Below, piece after piece: positions 1 through 8,060 of a stretch of 21,988 bases of DNA (the stretch's first letter is position 1; each line of letters starts with the position of its first letter). The position numbers and the translations under genes were made by a program. The notes beneath the pieces are model-generated. The model had not been told where the DNA came from and did not search any database. It worked only from the letters and a program-made list of their open reading frames with translations. Source of the DNA: Gammaproteobacteria bacterium (GTDB taxonomy: Bacteria; Pseudomonadota; Gammaproteobacteria; Arenicellales; JAOTYS01); contig JAOTYS010000026.1 of the NCBI GenBank assembly GCA_029861795.1, forward strand, positions 1 to 21,988, given 5' to 3'.

Positions 1-500
1 AGTGCGAACCATTTTGTCTACTAATGATAATTCGGTCATGGTTCCAGCCTCCGTGGCGTTATTCTATTACGCTGCGCATTTAGCCGCATCTCTAAACCGA
101 TTTCCTACTTTTGTGCTAGCGGACGCTAGCGCTGAATTGACTATGGTGCTGATTCTCGCTGCTGCCAGACTCACCAGCAAATGAGAGTGTTTCGTACGTT
201 CGAACGAACGGAAAACTTAGAATCCCTCGCTAGGAATGTGTATCGCTCTGCTGCCCGATGGCGCGATCGTGGTGAACGCGGCCTGCGGCATTGTGTTGGA
301 CGAGGCGACGCTGTTGGTTGCACTAAAATCGGGCAATTTGGTGGCCGCTGGGCTGGATGTATTCGACAATGAACCTGCATCAGCCCCGAGTCCCTCCAGC
401 CGAGTAACGTATTTCTAATGCTCCATGTCGCCAGTGCGACACGAGAAACACCCGATGCGATTAACCTGACAACCTCAACGTCATATTTGCTGATCAGGAT
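1..500 (+). pseudogene. Decayed D-2-hydroxyacid dehydrogenase (glyoxylate/hydroxypyruvate reductase-like)
   Basis: Three pieces in different frames match successive parts of the NAD-dependent D-2-hydroxyacid dehydrogenase family. Around 113-172 the reading VLADASAELTMVLILAAAR resembles the segment just before the nucleotide-binding fold. At about 239-385 a second piece reads LLPDGAIVVNAACGIVLDE and then AAGLDVFDNEP, the family's C-terminal NAD-domain signature; the usual Arg of the NARG motif has become Cys. From 418 a third piece reads MLHVASATRETPDA, which corresponds to the conserved LPHIGSAT stretch with the proton-relay His. The glycine-rich loop that should lie between the first two pieces is missing, and a frameshift separates the second and third. 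The gene is therefore inactive. Its 5' end may lie beyond the left edge. The family call is fairly firm; the original substrate cannot be told. Confidence 0.72.
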
Positions 501-517
501 CCGCTCGCCTAGTAGCG

Positions 518-548
518 AAGGCCCCGTATCGTGCTACGATACGGCCTT
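518..548. other. Strong imperfect hairpin after the dehydrogenase relic
   Basis: The arms aaggcc-cc-gtatcg and cgatac-ggcctt pair over 12 bp with a two-base bulge and a five-base loop. No T-run follows on either strand, so it is not a textbook intrinsic terminator. It may be the old terminator of the decayed gene, or a structured element upstream of dctP. Confidence 0.5.
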
Positions 549-636
549 GACCGACTCCGGGCATGTGACCAGGAGAGGGGTATCTGGCCCGATCGGTCAG
601 TAACTTCATACGAGTAATACTGAGAGGGTATTAATT

Positions 637-1764
637 ATGAAATCTGATAACAAAGCAACGTCCGTGGACAAAACCAAAGGGCGCCGGAATTTTCTGAAGG
701 CCGGCGCAGTCGGAACCGCTGCCGCAGTGACTGCGGTACCGTATATCGCCAACGCCCAGACTGTGCTCAAAGTCCAAGCGGCCTGGGGTGGCGGTATTTT
801 TCTCGAGTTCGCGCAGGATTATGTGGACAAAGTGAACGCCATGTCCGGTGGTTCACTAAAAATAGATCTTTTGTCTGTTAACTCAGTGGTGAAAACCGCG
901 GAGATGCAAACCGCCGTGCACAAAGGTGTGCTCGATGGCGCGCACTATGTACCGGCTTACTGGTACTCAAAGAGTGCCGCTGCATCGTTGTTTGGTACGG
1001 GCCCATGCTGGGGCTGGAACGCCAACCAGCTATTGGGCTGGATCAAGTATGGCGGAGGAAATGAGCTGTATTACGAATTGATGGACAACCTAAAACTCGA
1101 TCTGGTCGGTTTCTTCAACAGCGCGATGCCTGCACAACCCTTGGGTTGGTTTAATGAACAGATTACGAATTCGGAACAGTTGAAAGGTCTAAAATACCGC
1201 ACTGTGGGTTTAGCCGCTGATGTGTTGCAGGAAATGGGCATGTCAGTCGTGCAACTACCCGGTGGTGAAATTCAACCTGCCATGAAAAGCGGTTTGATTG
1301 ATGCGGCGGAGTTCAATAACCCGACTTCGGACAAAGATTTCGGCATGCAGGATGTATCCAAACACTATCACCTGGCAAGTTTCCACCAGAGCCAGGAAGC
1401 ATTTGAGATTGTTTTCAACAAGACCCTGTTTAACAAGCTAGCGCCGGAGCATCAATCCATTCTGGAAAATGCTTCAGAAGCGGCATCAACGGATTTTGCG
1501 TGGAAGGCCCAGGACCGTTATTCCAATGACTTGATCGCACTGGAGGAATTGGGAGTTAACGTCTACCGCACCCCGGATTCGGTCATGGCGGAACAGCTTG
1601 CTGCCTGGGACACAGTAGTTGCCAGGTTGTCTGAGGCCGATCCGTTCTTTGCCAAGGTGGTTGAATCGCAAAAAGCGTGGGCAAAACGCGTCGTACGTTA
1701 CGAGCTATTGAACGCACCCGATTATGCGGGTGCGTATGCTCACTACTTTGGTGGGTTAGCCTAA
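637..1764 (+). CDS. dctP: TRAP transporter substrate-binding protein, DctP/TakP type, Tat-exported
   Basis: This is the periplasmic solute-binding subunit of a TRAP transporter; it captures an organic acid and hands it to the DctQM permease. The 375-residue length is usual. The N-terminus carries a twin-arginine signal (GRRNFLKAGAVG, residues 15-26) followed by a hydrophobic stretch ending ANA at about residue 40, so export through Tat is likely. The conserved carboxylate-clamping Arg is in GLKYRTVG (Arg188), and GGEIQPAMKSGLIDAAEF (209-226) is the typical DctP ligand-site region. Overall it is closest in pattern to the TakP subgroup, which binds 2-oxo acids, lactate and related monocarboxylates; the actual ligand is unknown. 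A purine-rich stretch (gagaggg) lies about 8 nt before the ATG. It is the first gene of the TRAP cluster and is separated from the permease genes by a strong terminator. Confidence 0.93.
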   Translation: MKSDNKATSVDKTKGRRNFLKAGAVGTAAAVTAVPYIANAQTVLKVQAAWGGGIFLEFAQDYVDKVNAMSGGSLKIDLLSVNSVVKTAEMQTAVHKGVLDGAHYVPAYWYSKSAAASLFGTGPCWGWNANQLLGWIKYGGGNELYYELMDNLKLDLVGFFNSAMPAQPLGWFNEQITNSEQLKGLKYRTVGLAADVLQEMGMSVVQLPGGEIQPAMKSGLIDAAEFNNPTSDKDFGMQDVSKHYHLASFHQSQEAFEIVFNKTLFNKLAPEHQSILENASEAASTDFAWKAQDRYSNDLIALEELGVNVYRTPDSVMAEQLAAWDTVVARLSEADPFFAKVVESQKAWAKRVVRYELLNAPDYAGAYAHYFGGLA

Positions 1765-1776
1765 GTTTGGTCGCAC

Positions 1777-1806
1777 ACCGGGCCGGTCGTTACCGGCCCG
1801 GTTTTT
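1777..1806 (+). terminator. Intrinsic terminator between dctP and dctQ
   Basis: A perfect stem of 10 bp (ccgggccggt / accggcccgg, extendable by one A-T pair) with a four-base loop is followed by five T. It lies 13 nt after the dctP stop codon. In TRAP and ABC operons such a structure commonly leaks, giving more binding protein than permease; I infer the same here. Confidence 0.88.
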
Positions 1807-1985
1807 CAGGTTTGGAAAGGCCAAATTGATTTATTGAACGATAGGATCGACGGCCGTTGCAGTGGCATGTACGACGGCACAGATGAGGGGGTAATCCGGA
1901 CCAGCTATTAGTGGCATACCATCGTATGGGCTTGTTTGCACTCAAACCTGCATGAATATTTGTTGCGACCGTTAAGCGATTTCTT

Positions 1986-2564
1986 ATGAATCGATTTCTG
2001 CATTTTGTTGACAGTCTGAGCGTCTGGGTCGGCAAGGCTTTTGCATGGTGTATCGTGGTGCTGACATTTGCGACCTGCTACGAAGTTTTTGTGCGTTATG
2101 CACTCAACGCGCCGACAGTATGGGCGTTCGACATGAGCGTGCAAATGTACGGCGCATTGTTTGTAATGGGTGGCGCCTACGCATTGGCGCAGGATGCCCA
2201 CGTTCGTGGCGATGTGTTGTACCGTTTGATGTCACCGCGTACGCAAGCATCTATCGATCTCACTCTTTATATCTTGTTTTTATTACCAGCCGTTTTTGCT
2301 TTGACCTGGTACGGATATGGTTTTGCCAAAGATTCCTGGTTTTACAAAGAAGTCAGTTGGAGTAGTCCCACCCGTATACAAATCTACTTTTTTAAAACAT
2401 TAATACCGATTGCGGGTGTCTTAATTATGTTACAGGGCTTGGCCGAATCCATTCGTTGTGTCATGTGTATTCGTGAGGGTAGGTGGCCACCGCGTATGCA
2501 TGACGTGGTAGAAACCGAGACGATGTTGATGCACGGAGCGGAGGATAAGGAAGCCCCACAATGA
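1986..2564 (+). CDS. dctQ: TRAP transporter small permease DctQ
   Basis: This is the small membrane subunit of the TRAP transporter, 192 residues. Four hydrophobic segments are visible at roughly residues 15-35, 50-70, 90-112 and 130-150, as expected for DctQ. The conserved pattern FVRYALNAPTVWAFD after the first segment is characteristic of the family. The C-terminus is a hydrophilic cytoplasmic tail. The gene starts 221 nt after dctP, beyond the terminator, and its last four bases overlap the start of dctM (ATGA), so the two permease genes are translationally coupled. The Shine-Dalgarno sequence is weak. Confidence 0.92.
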   Translation: MNRFLHFVDSLSVWVGKAFAWCIVVLTFATCYEVFVRYALNAPTVWAFDMSVQMYGALFVMGGAYALAQDAHVRGDVLYRLMSPRTQASIDLTLYILFLLPAVFALTWYGYGFAKDSWFYKEVSWSSPTRIQIYFFKTLIPIAGVLIMLQGLAESIRCVMCIREGRWPPRMHDVVETETMLMHGAEDKEAPQ

Positions 2565-3919
2565 CCGATCCGCAAATTGCGATTGTGATGCTGGTTTTGT
2601 TCATCGGCATGGTACTACTCGGCTTTCCCATTGCATTCACCTTGCTCGCCATGGGTCTTGCGTTTGGTTATTACGCCTATTACGACCCCTTGCGCATGGA
2701 CACGATATTCGACAATCGTATTTTCGATCTCACCGTGCAAAACACGTTCTCGGTGATGTCCAATGACGTGCTGGTAGCTATTCCTTTGTTTTTATTCATG
2801 GGTTACATCGTGGAACGGGCGAATATCGTCAACCGTCTGTTCTTCTCGCTGCAACTGGCCGCACGGCATCTACCCGGGTCCATGGCCGTTGCCGCGTTGG
2901 CGACTTGCGCTATTTTTGCAACGGCCACCGGCATTATCGGCGCGGTGGTGACATTAATGGGTATGCTTGCCTTGCCGGCCATGCTTAAGGCGGGCTATGA
3001 CAACCGTTTTTCCTGCGGTGTGATTTGTGCCGGTGGTTGTTTGGGTATCTTAATTCCGCCCAGTATTATGTTGATCGTGTATGCCGCCATTGCCGAGTTG
3101 TCGCCGTTGCGCTTGTACGCCGCGGCCATGTTTCCCGGCTTGATATTGGCGAGTATGTATATGGTTTACGTGGTTGTGCGTGCCACTCTCAATCCCAAGC
3201 TCGCGCCGAAACCACGTCAAGAAGATGTACCACCCACCGCAAAGATTGTATTTCAAGTGGTGACCTCGGTTATCCCGCTGGCGGCGCTCATTCTTTCGGT
3301 GCTTGGTTGTATTTTGTTTGGTCTCGCCACTCCGGCCGAAGCCGCTGGTGTGGGTGCGTTTGGTGGTTTGGTGTTGTCCTTGGCTTATCGTTCGCTTACC
3401 TGGGACCGGTTTAAAGAATCGGTATTTTTAACGGCGAAAACGTCGGCCATGGTGTGTTGGTTGTTTGTTGGTTCCTGGACCTTTGCATCCGTGTTTTCCT
3501 ATCTCGGCGGTCATTCACTAATCGAAGAATGGATTCTTGCTCTAAGCCTCGGCACTGTGGGTTTCTTGATTTTGGCACAGGTGATTATTTTTCTGTTGGG
3601 TTGGCCATTGGAATGGACGGAAATACTGATTATCTTTGTGCCGATTTTTCTGCCCATGCTGGATACGTTTGACGTCAACCCGTATATGTTTGCGATGTTG
3701 ATCGCACTGAACTTGCAAACTTCGTTTTTGACGCCACCGATGGCGATGTCGGCGTATTATCTAAAAGGTGTGGCGCCGCCGCATATTCAGTTGATGGAAA
3801 TATTCCACGGTATTATGCCCTATCTCGGCATTGTCATTTTGTGCATGGTGCTGATTTATGTATACCCAAATATTGCATTATGGTTGCCGGATTATTTCTT
3901 CGGTAAGTCGCCGTCTTAG
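2561..3919 (+). CDS. dctM: TRAP transporter large permease DctM
   Basis: This is the large, transport-catalysing subunit, 452 residues and very hydrophobic, with about a dozen membrane segments. Family landmarks are the N-terminal LVLFIGMVLLGFPIAFTLL, the segment FATATGIIGAVVTLMG, and the GCLGILIPPSIMLIVYA stretch (about 164-180). A long cytoplasmic loop with ATLNPKLAPKPRQED follows. Near the C-terminus NLQTSFLTPPMAMSAYYLKG is the typical second half-repeat motif. It overlaps dctQ by four bases and is followed after 40 nt by the amidase. Transport would be driven by a cation gradient, as is known for TRAP systems. Confidence 0.94.
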   Translation: MTDPQIAIVMLVLFIGMVLLGFPIAFTLLAMGLAFGYYAYYDPLRMDTIFDNRIFDLTVQNTFSVMSNDVLVAIPLFLFMGYIVERANIVNRLFFSLQLAARHLPGSMAVAALATCAIFATATGIIGAVVTLMGMLALPAMLKAGYDNRFSCGVICAGGCLGILIPPSIMLIVYAAIAELSPLRLYAAAMFPGLILASMYMVYVVVRATLNPKLAPKPRQEDVPPTAKIVFQVVTSVIPLAALILSVLGCILFGLATPAEAAGVGAFGGLVLSLAYRSLTWDRFKESVFLTAKTSAMVCWLFVGSWTFASVFSYLGGHSLIEEWILALSLGTVGFLILAQVIIFLLGWPLEWTEILIIFVPIFLPMLDTFDVNPYMFAMLIALNLQTSFLTPPMAMSAYYLKGVAPPHIQLMEIFHGIMPYLGIVILCMVLIYVYPNIALWLPDYFFGKSPS

Positions 3920-3959
3920 TTTTTACTTGCTGAATTACTGCTGGTAGCGAGCGTAATAA

Positions 3960-5288
3960 ATGGCACTTCATTCTCTTAGCATCACCGATGCAGTGGCGGT
4001 GCTTGGCCGCGGCGAGGTCAGCGCGGAAGAGTTGGTGGCGGATTGCCTTAAACGTATAGAAGAATACGAACCTACCACTCACGCGTGGGCGCATCTCGAT
4101 CCGGAGTTTTCTCTAAGCCAGGCGCGTTCGCGGGATGCGGCGCGCCGCCGTGGTCGACCGCTCGGCAGATTACACGGTGTACCCATTGGTATTAAAGACA
4201 TCATTGATACCGCCCGTGTTCCAACCGAATGGGGTTGCAGTCTGTTTTCCGGCCGGGTACCGATGCACGATGCCTGGTTGGTGCAACGGCTGCGTGACGA
4301 AGGCGCGGTCATTATGGGCAAAACGGTGACGACGGAGATGGCAACATTTGCTCCGGGCAAAACATGTAATCCACACAACGCCGAGCACACACCCGGTGGA
4401 TCGTCCAGTGGCAGCGCAGCAAGTGTTGCCGCCTATATGGTGCCGGGCGCGATCGGTAGCCAAACCAATGGTTCCGTAATCCGGCCCGCATCATTTTGCG
4501 GAGTTATCGGATTCAAACCGAGTTATGGATTGATTCCTACACAGGGTGTTCTAAAACAGTCGCCGTTTTTGGATCACGTCGGCGTGTTTGCCCGTTCTCT
4601 CGCTGATACCGCTTTACTGGCGGAAACCATTATCGGATCGCATACCGAAAATGACTCGATTGGTGCGAGTCAGCCGACGCCGCCTTTATCGCGCATCTGT
4701 AACGAAGAACCTCCAATGCCGCCGCGGTTCGCATTTGTAAGAACGGCGCGGTGGCAGCAGGCTGATAAAGCGACGCGTGAAGGCTTCGAACAAATGGTGG
4801 AAGCGATGGGCAATCGGGTCGATAAGATTGAGTTGCCGGCTTTGTTTGAATCCGTATGGGATTGGCAAAAGTTCATAAACGAAGCGGATATCGCGGCGAA
4901 TTACAGCGCGCTTTGTGAGCGCGGTATGGATAAAATCAGTTCAGCGTTGCGCGGCCAAATTGAAAGTGGTCGTAGTGTCAAAGTGGTTGACTATCTATAT
5001 GCGCAGGCGCAGCGGGCGGCGCTCAACGCCTATTTGGCCGAAGTATTCGATGAATATGATGCCTTGATTACGCCAGCCGCGATTGGCGAAGCGCCAAAGA
5101 GCCTGGACAACACCGGTGATCCGGTTTTTTGTACGCCGTGGACATTTTGCGGTTTGCCGGCTCTGAGTTTGCCACTATTGCAAAGTGAGCAGGGCTTGCC
5201 CGTAGGGGTTCAGTTGGTGGGACGATTTGATGATGACGGCCGGTTGTTACGCACGGCACGTTGGCTGCAGAATGAATTGTCAGAATAA
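3960..5288 (+). CDS. Amidase-signature family hydrolase
   Basis: This cytoplasmic C-N hydrolase has 442 residues, normal for the amidase signature family. The Ser-cisSer-Lys triad can be placed: Lys79 in IGIKDIIDT, cis-Ser148 in PGGSSSGSAAS, and nucleophile Ser172 in QTNGSVIRPASFCG. The spacings (93 and 24 residues) are those seen in characterised members such as malonamidase E2. The usual TGGS before the nucleophile is TNGS here. It is too short to carry the extra domain of allophanate hydrolase, and the family includes GatA, so the substrate cannot be read from sequence. Position 40 nt behind dctM suggests it cleaves an amide brought in by, or derived from the ligand of, the TRAP transporter. 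Confidence 0.88.
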   Translation: MALHSLSITDAVAVLGRGEVSAEELVADCLKRIEEYEPTTHAWAHLDPEFSLSQARSRDAARRRGRPLGRLHGVPIGIKDIIDTARVPTEWGCSLFSGRVPMHDAWLVQRLRDEGAVIMGKTVTTEMATFAPGKTCNPHNAEHTPGGSSSGSAASVAAYMVPGAIGSQTNGSVIRPASFCGVIGFKPSYGLIPTQGVLKQSPFLDHVGVFARSLADTALLAETIIGSHTENDSIGASQPTPPLSRICNEEPPMPPRFAFVRTARWQQADKATREGFEQMVEAMGNRVDKIELPALFESVWDWQKFINEADIAANYSALCERGMDKISSALRGQIESGRSVKVVDYLYAQAQRAALNAYLAEVFDEYDALITPAAIGEAPKSLDNTGDPVFCTPWTFCGLPALSLPLLQSEQGLPVGVQLVGRFDDDGRLLRTARWLQNELSE

Positions 5289-5317
5289 ATTAATTAATCG
5301 ATAGTAAGGGTAATGAT

Positions 5318-5488
5318 ATGAACGAAATAGTTGCGGGTGCGATTGGTATGATTATCGTCAGTGCGTTCTTGTTAGGACTGGCGAGTTCCATTGATCACAC
5401 ACCGTTTTGGGGCATCGTATTGTGTGTCTTACCGATGGGTTGGTTTGCTTGGTGGCAAGAGACTATCCGTCACCGGTCTGAATATTAA
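5318..5488 (+). CDS. Small membrane protein, 56 residues, unknown function
   Basis: This short ORF begins [20 protein letters not shown] and ends [10 protein letters not shown]. It has two hydrophobic segments (about residues 4-22 and 29-46) separated by a short polar turn containing DHTP, and a charged tail, so it should form a two-helix hairpin in the inner membrane. The second segment ends in a Trp-rich patch (GWFAWW). The ATG lies 30 nt after the amidase stop, preceded by a purine-rich taaggg, so it is probably the last gene of the TRAP-amidase operon. I do not recognise a family. Its stop codon directly abuts the coq7 relic, so its 3' end could have been altered by the rearrangement there. 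Confidence 0.6.
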   Translation: MNEIVAGAIGMIIVSAFLLGLASSIDHTPFWGIVLCVLPMGWFAWWQETIRHRSEY

Positions 5489-5754
5489 TTGATCAACTGG
5501 CCACACATGACAAATGGAACCTGGGGTTTCTGGCTGAGACCGAACGCCAAGTGGTCACCCATCTAGACGATTACCTCTCTCGTTTACCTGAAGATGATCA
5601 ACCATCTGCCGCCATCCTGGAACAGATGCGGGTGGACGAAGATCAACACGCGACCATCGCATTGCGCGCCGGCGGCACGAAATTACCCGGTCCGGTAAAA
5701 ACACTGATGAAACTGAGTTCTAAACTGATGACTCAGACCGCGTTCTGGATCTAG
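5489..5754 (+). pseudogene. coq7: 3' remnant of coq7 (ubiquinone biosynthesis hydroxylase)
   Basis: Read from 5491 without a start codon, this frame gives [19 protein letters not shown], then [14 protein letters not shown] and LMTQTAFWI before the stop at 5752. This is the C-terminal part, roughly the last 80-87 residues, of Coq7-type 2-polyprenyl-3-methyl-6-methoxy-1,4-benzoquinol hydroxylases, a di-iron enzyme of ubiquinone synthesis. The motifs ETERQV and DEDQHA carry the iron ligands of the second helix pair (Glu and ExxH-like DEDQH). The N-terminal half, with the first iron ligands, is absent; the upstream sequence is the unrelated small membrane gene. An internal ATG at 5551 could start a 67-residue peptide, but it would lack a complete metal site. 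It is a truncated gene left by a deletion or insertion. Confidence 0.8.
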
Positions 5755-5786
5755 CCCGAAACACAGACGAACCTAAACTAGTCATT

Positions 5787-6515
5787 GTGATCAAGAACCT
5801 TTTGCGCGCTTTCGCTGCCAAGGAAACCGTGCCGGCGAAGAGAATGCTCGCCGATCGCGGCCGCTACAAGGAAACATGGCAGCATATGGCCACAAACCTA
5901 GATGCCGCGAAGACCGCTGTGGCGGGTCACACCGACGAGGAGGAGCTAGACCGGTCGGGTCTTTACACAGTCGATACCATCGACCGGTTCATCGGCATCA
6001 ACCCTTGCGATACCTGCCTGGAAATCGGGTGCGGTGTGGGACGAGTAGGTAAGATCATGAGCCAAAGATGCGAACGCTGGATCGGCGCCGATATCTCACC
6101 CAGCATGCTGCAGTATGCGGCCCAGCGTCTCGCCGGATTAAGTAACATAGAACTGGTCGAGCTGCACAGCAATGGCCTGCCTGAGATCGCCGATTCATCT
6201 GTGGATTTGGTTTACAGCACGGTGGTGTTTATGCATCTCTATGAATGGGACCGGTATAAGTATGTAGTGGAGGCGATGCGTGTACTAAGCCCGGGTGGAC
6301 GTTGTTATTTCGACAATGTCGATATCATGTCGAGTCATGGCTGGGAGGTGTTCACGAACGGATTTGCCTTCAAGCCCGATCAGCGACCCGCACACTTAAG
6401 CATGGTGTCCACCGGCGAGGAGCTACAAACCTACGTGCAAAAAGCGGGATTCAACAATGTTCATGTGCATCGTTGGGATGACGCATGGGTGGGGGTCACC
6501 GGAGAGAAACCTTAA
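5787..6515 (+). CDS. Class I SAM-dependent methyltransferase
   Basis: This is a 242-residue soluble protein with a methyltransferase type 11/25-like Rossmann domain. Motif I is LEIGCGVGRVG (residues 78-88), the acidic ribose-binding residue is Asp102 in GADISPSML, and motif IV is DLVYSTVVFMHL (140-151). The post-motif LSPGGRCYFDNVD is typical of the family. The start taken is GTG at 5787; there is no good Shine-Dalgarno there, and an in-frame ATG at 5886 would still keep the whole SAM domain. The acceptor substrate is unknown. It begins 32 nt after the coq7 relic, and converges with the reductase gene on the opposite strand. Confidence 0.85.
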   Translation: MIKNLLRAFAAKETVPAKRMLADRGRYKETWQHMATNLDAAKTAVAGHTDEEELDRSGLYTVDTIDRFIGINPCDTCLEIGCGVGRVGKIMSQRCERWIGADISPSMLQYAAQRLAGLSNIELVELHSNGLPEIADSSVDLVYSTVVFMHLYEWDRYKYVVEAMRVLSPGGRCYFDNVDIMSSHGWEVFTNGFAFKPDQRPAHLSMVSTGEELQTYVQKAGFNNVHVHRWDDAWVGVTGEKP

Positions 6516-6573
6516 TTCCATGGCGAGCTCGTGGCTCGCCATTGTAGAGCATCTGCGGTAAACCGAATCGGCG

Positions 6574-7647
6574 TCAGCCTGCTGCGGCCACCTGCTGCGA
6601 CGTCTGAAAATCTTCAATGGAAAGCGTGTCCGCCTTCGAGGCAATCCGCTCACCTTTGATGTAGATGCCCTCTTCCTCCATGGTCTTGCCCAATAGGCTG
6701 ATGCAGGCATACACGGCCTTCATATAAGGCGTGGGGGTATCGGTGATTTCGCCAAGCTCGACCACTGCACCAATCAGTGCCTCGATCTCCATGGGCTTGC
6801 CCGCTTCCACATCTTGCAACGTGGAGGTCTTATGTTTGCCTACTTTTTCAGCTCCCGCGATGCGCTTTTCTAAAGGCACTCTGAAGGTGACGCCTAGCTT
6901 ATGGGCGATGTTCTGAGCTTCCAACATCATCTCCCGTACCAAATCCCGAGTCTTGGGAAACTGACAAATGTCGACAAGAGTTGAGTGGGTTAATGCACTA
7001 ATCGGGTTGAAACAAAGATTACCCCAAAGCTTCAACCATAACTCTGAACGAAAATCCTCAAGAATAGGCGACTTAAATCCCGCACGTATCAATAGGTCAG
7101 AGATCTTCTTGACGCGCTCGCTTTGCGATCCATCGAGCTCACCCACAGGGAATCGAGTACCTTCGATATGACGGATGACCCCTGGCTCTGCGATCTCGGC
7201 CGCAGGGTAGGCAATACAGCCAACAATGCTATCGGCATCAATGTTGTCGCCGATCACACCATCTGGATCCACCGATGTCAGCCTGCGGCCTTGGTACGGC
7301 CCACCGTGTTTATGGAAATACCACCAAGGAATACCATTCTGGGTGGTCAGCACCACCGTATTGGGACCACAGAGTGAGCGAACATCGGCGGCGATTGGAG
7401 CGATCTGGTGTGCCTTCAGACCTAGTATTACCAGGTCCTGCGGACCGACCCCATGCATATCGTCGGTAGCCTTGACCTGACGGGCCACAAATTCTTGGCC
7501 GTCCGACATGATGAGCTTTAATCCTTGGTCACGGATCGCGGCCAAATGTGGACCCCGCGCGATCAAAGTCACGTCTTCGCCAACTAAACTGAGCCTAACC
7601 CCCAATAGGCCCCCGATGGAGCCTGCCCCCACGACGCATATCTTCAT
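6574..7647 (-). CDS. Ketopantoate reductase family protein (2-dehydropantoate 2-reductase, PanE/ApbA-like)
   Basis: Members reduce 2-dehydropantoate to pantoate with NADPH in pantothenate and CoA synthesis; many paralogues act on other 2-oxo acids. The N-terminus has the dinucleotide-binding loop GAGSIGG (residues 7-13) with Arg31 in LIARG, fitting NADP. TTQNGIPWW (101-109) holds the conserved NG. The catalytic Lys is Lys206 in WLKLWGNLCFNPISALT, followed by the helical C-terminal domain. At 357 residues it is longer than E. coli PanE (303), the extra length being in the middle and C-terminus, so a substrate other than ketopantoate is possible. The ATG is preceded by a strong purine-rich site (gggggaggga). 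It is transcribed alone towards the methyltransferase gene. Confidence 0.87.
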   Translation of the reverse strand: MKICVVGAGSIGGLLGVRLSLVGEDVTLIARGPHLAAIRDQGLKLIMSDGQEFVARQVKATDDMHGVGPQDLVILGLKAHQIAPIAADVRSLCGPNTVVLTTQNGIPWWYFHKHGGPYQGRRLTSVDPDGVIGDNIDADSIVGCIAYPAAEIAEPGVIRHIEGTRFPVGELDGSQSERVKKISDLLIRAGFKSPILEDFRSELWLKLWGNLCFNPISALTHSTLVDICQFPKTRDLVREMMLEAQNIAHKLGVTFRVPLEKRIAGAEKVGKHKTSTLQDVEAGKPMEIEALIGAVVELGEITDTPTPYMKAVYACISLLGKTMEEEGIYIKGERIASKADTLSIEDFQTSQQVAAAG

Positions 7648-7720
7648 ATTTCCCTCCCCCTAGAGCCCCGCATTATCTCTTAAAGACCTGGTGATGGATA
7701 CATCATTTTAGTGGCGGTTT

Positions 7721-7748
7721 GTAATATTTCGCCAAGCATTTATATCAA
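7721..7748 (-). promoter_or_regulatory. Possible sigma70-like promoter of the reductase gene
   Basis: On the - strand TTGATA (7748-7743) is followed after 16 nt by TATTAC (7726-7721), about 75 nt before the start codon. Both hexamers are imperfect and the spacing is slightly short, so this is a weak prediction. Confidence 0.3.
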
Positions 7749-7989
7749 TACTGAGTATTACCCGTTGTAATGATAGGGCTCGCTCGGGTAGCCTGTCCCA
7801 GCTCGCCCAGATTGACTAATTGCGTACCTAAAGCGCACAGACACGGGCAGCTATCAACAAAGATCGCAGTCAAAGTTGCTATAACGTGCTTCGGCCGAAA
7901 ATGTTATCCAGAGACTCGCAGCGACGCGGGATTTTCTCATTAAGCCAAGACGCATACTTCCACAGGATTAGATCATTCGGCATACCCCG

Positions 7990-8033
7990 CATGCCTCAGG
8001 ATGACGGATCCGTAGCAGCGACATCCTGGCATG
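7990..8033 (-). terminator. Inverted repeat after ppsA, possible terminator or REP-like element
   Basis: The arms catgcctcaggatg and catcctggcatg pair over 12 bp with a two-base bulge; the loop contains the small palindrome acggatccgt. It lies 27 nt past the ppsA stop codon. There is no clear T-run, so it may be a 3'-stabilising or dispersed repeat element and not an intrinsic terminator. Confidence 0.45.
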
Positions 8034-8060
8034 ACAGGGAGAGCATCGAAGCGCAATCGC

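Larger units (their letters stand above)
7648..8060. other. 413-nt gap between the reductase gene and ppsA
   Basis: No convincing coding sequence is seen. The part next to the reductase holds its ribosome site and a possible promoter; the part next to ppsA holds a long inverted repeat (see separate entries). The middle (about 7760-7980) shows nothing I can name. Confidence 0.5.

Noticed and set aside
197..206. Ten-base palindrome cgttcgaacg.
   Set aside because: It lies in decayed coding sequence and is too short to call a binding site.
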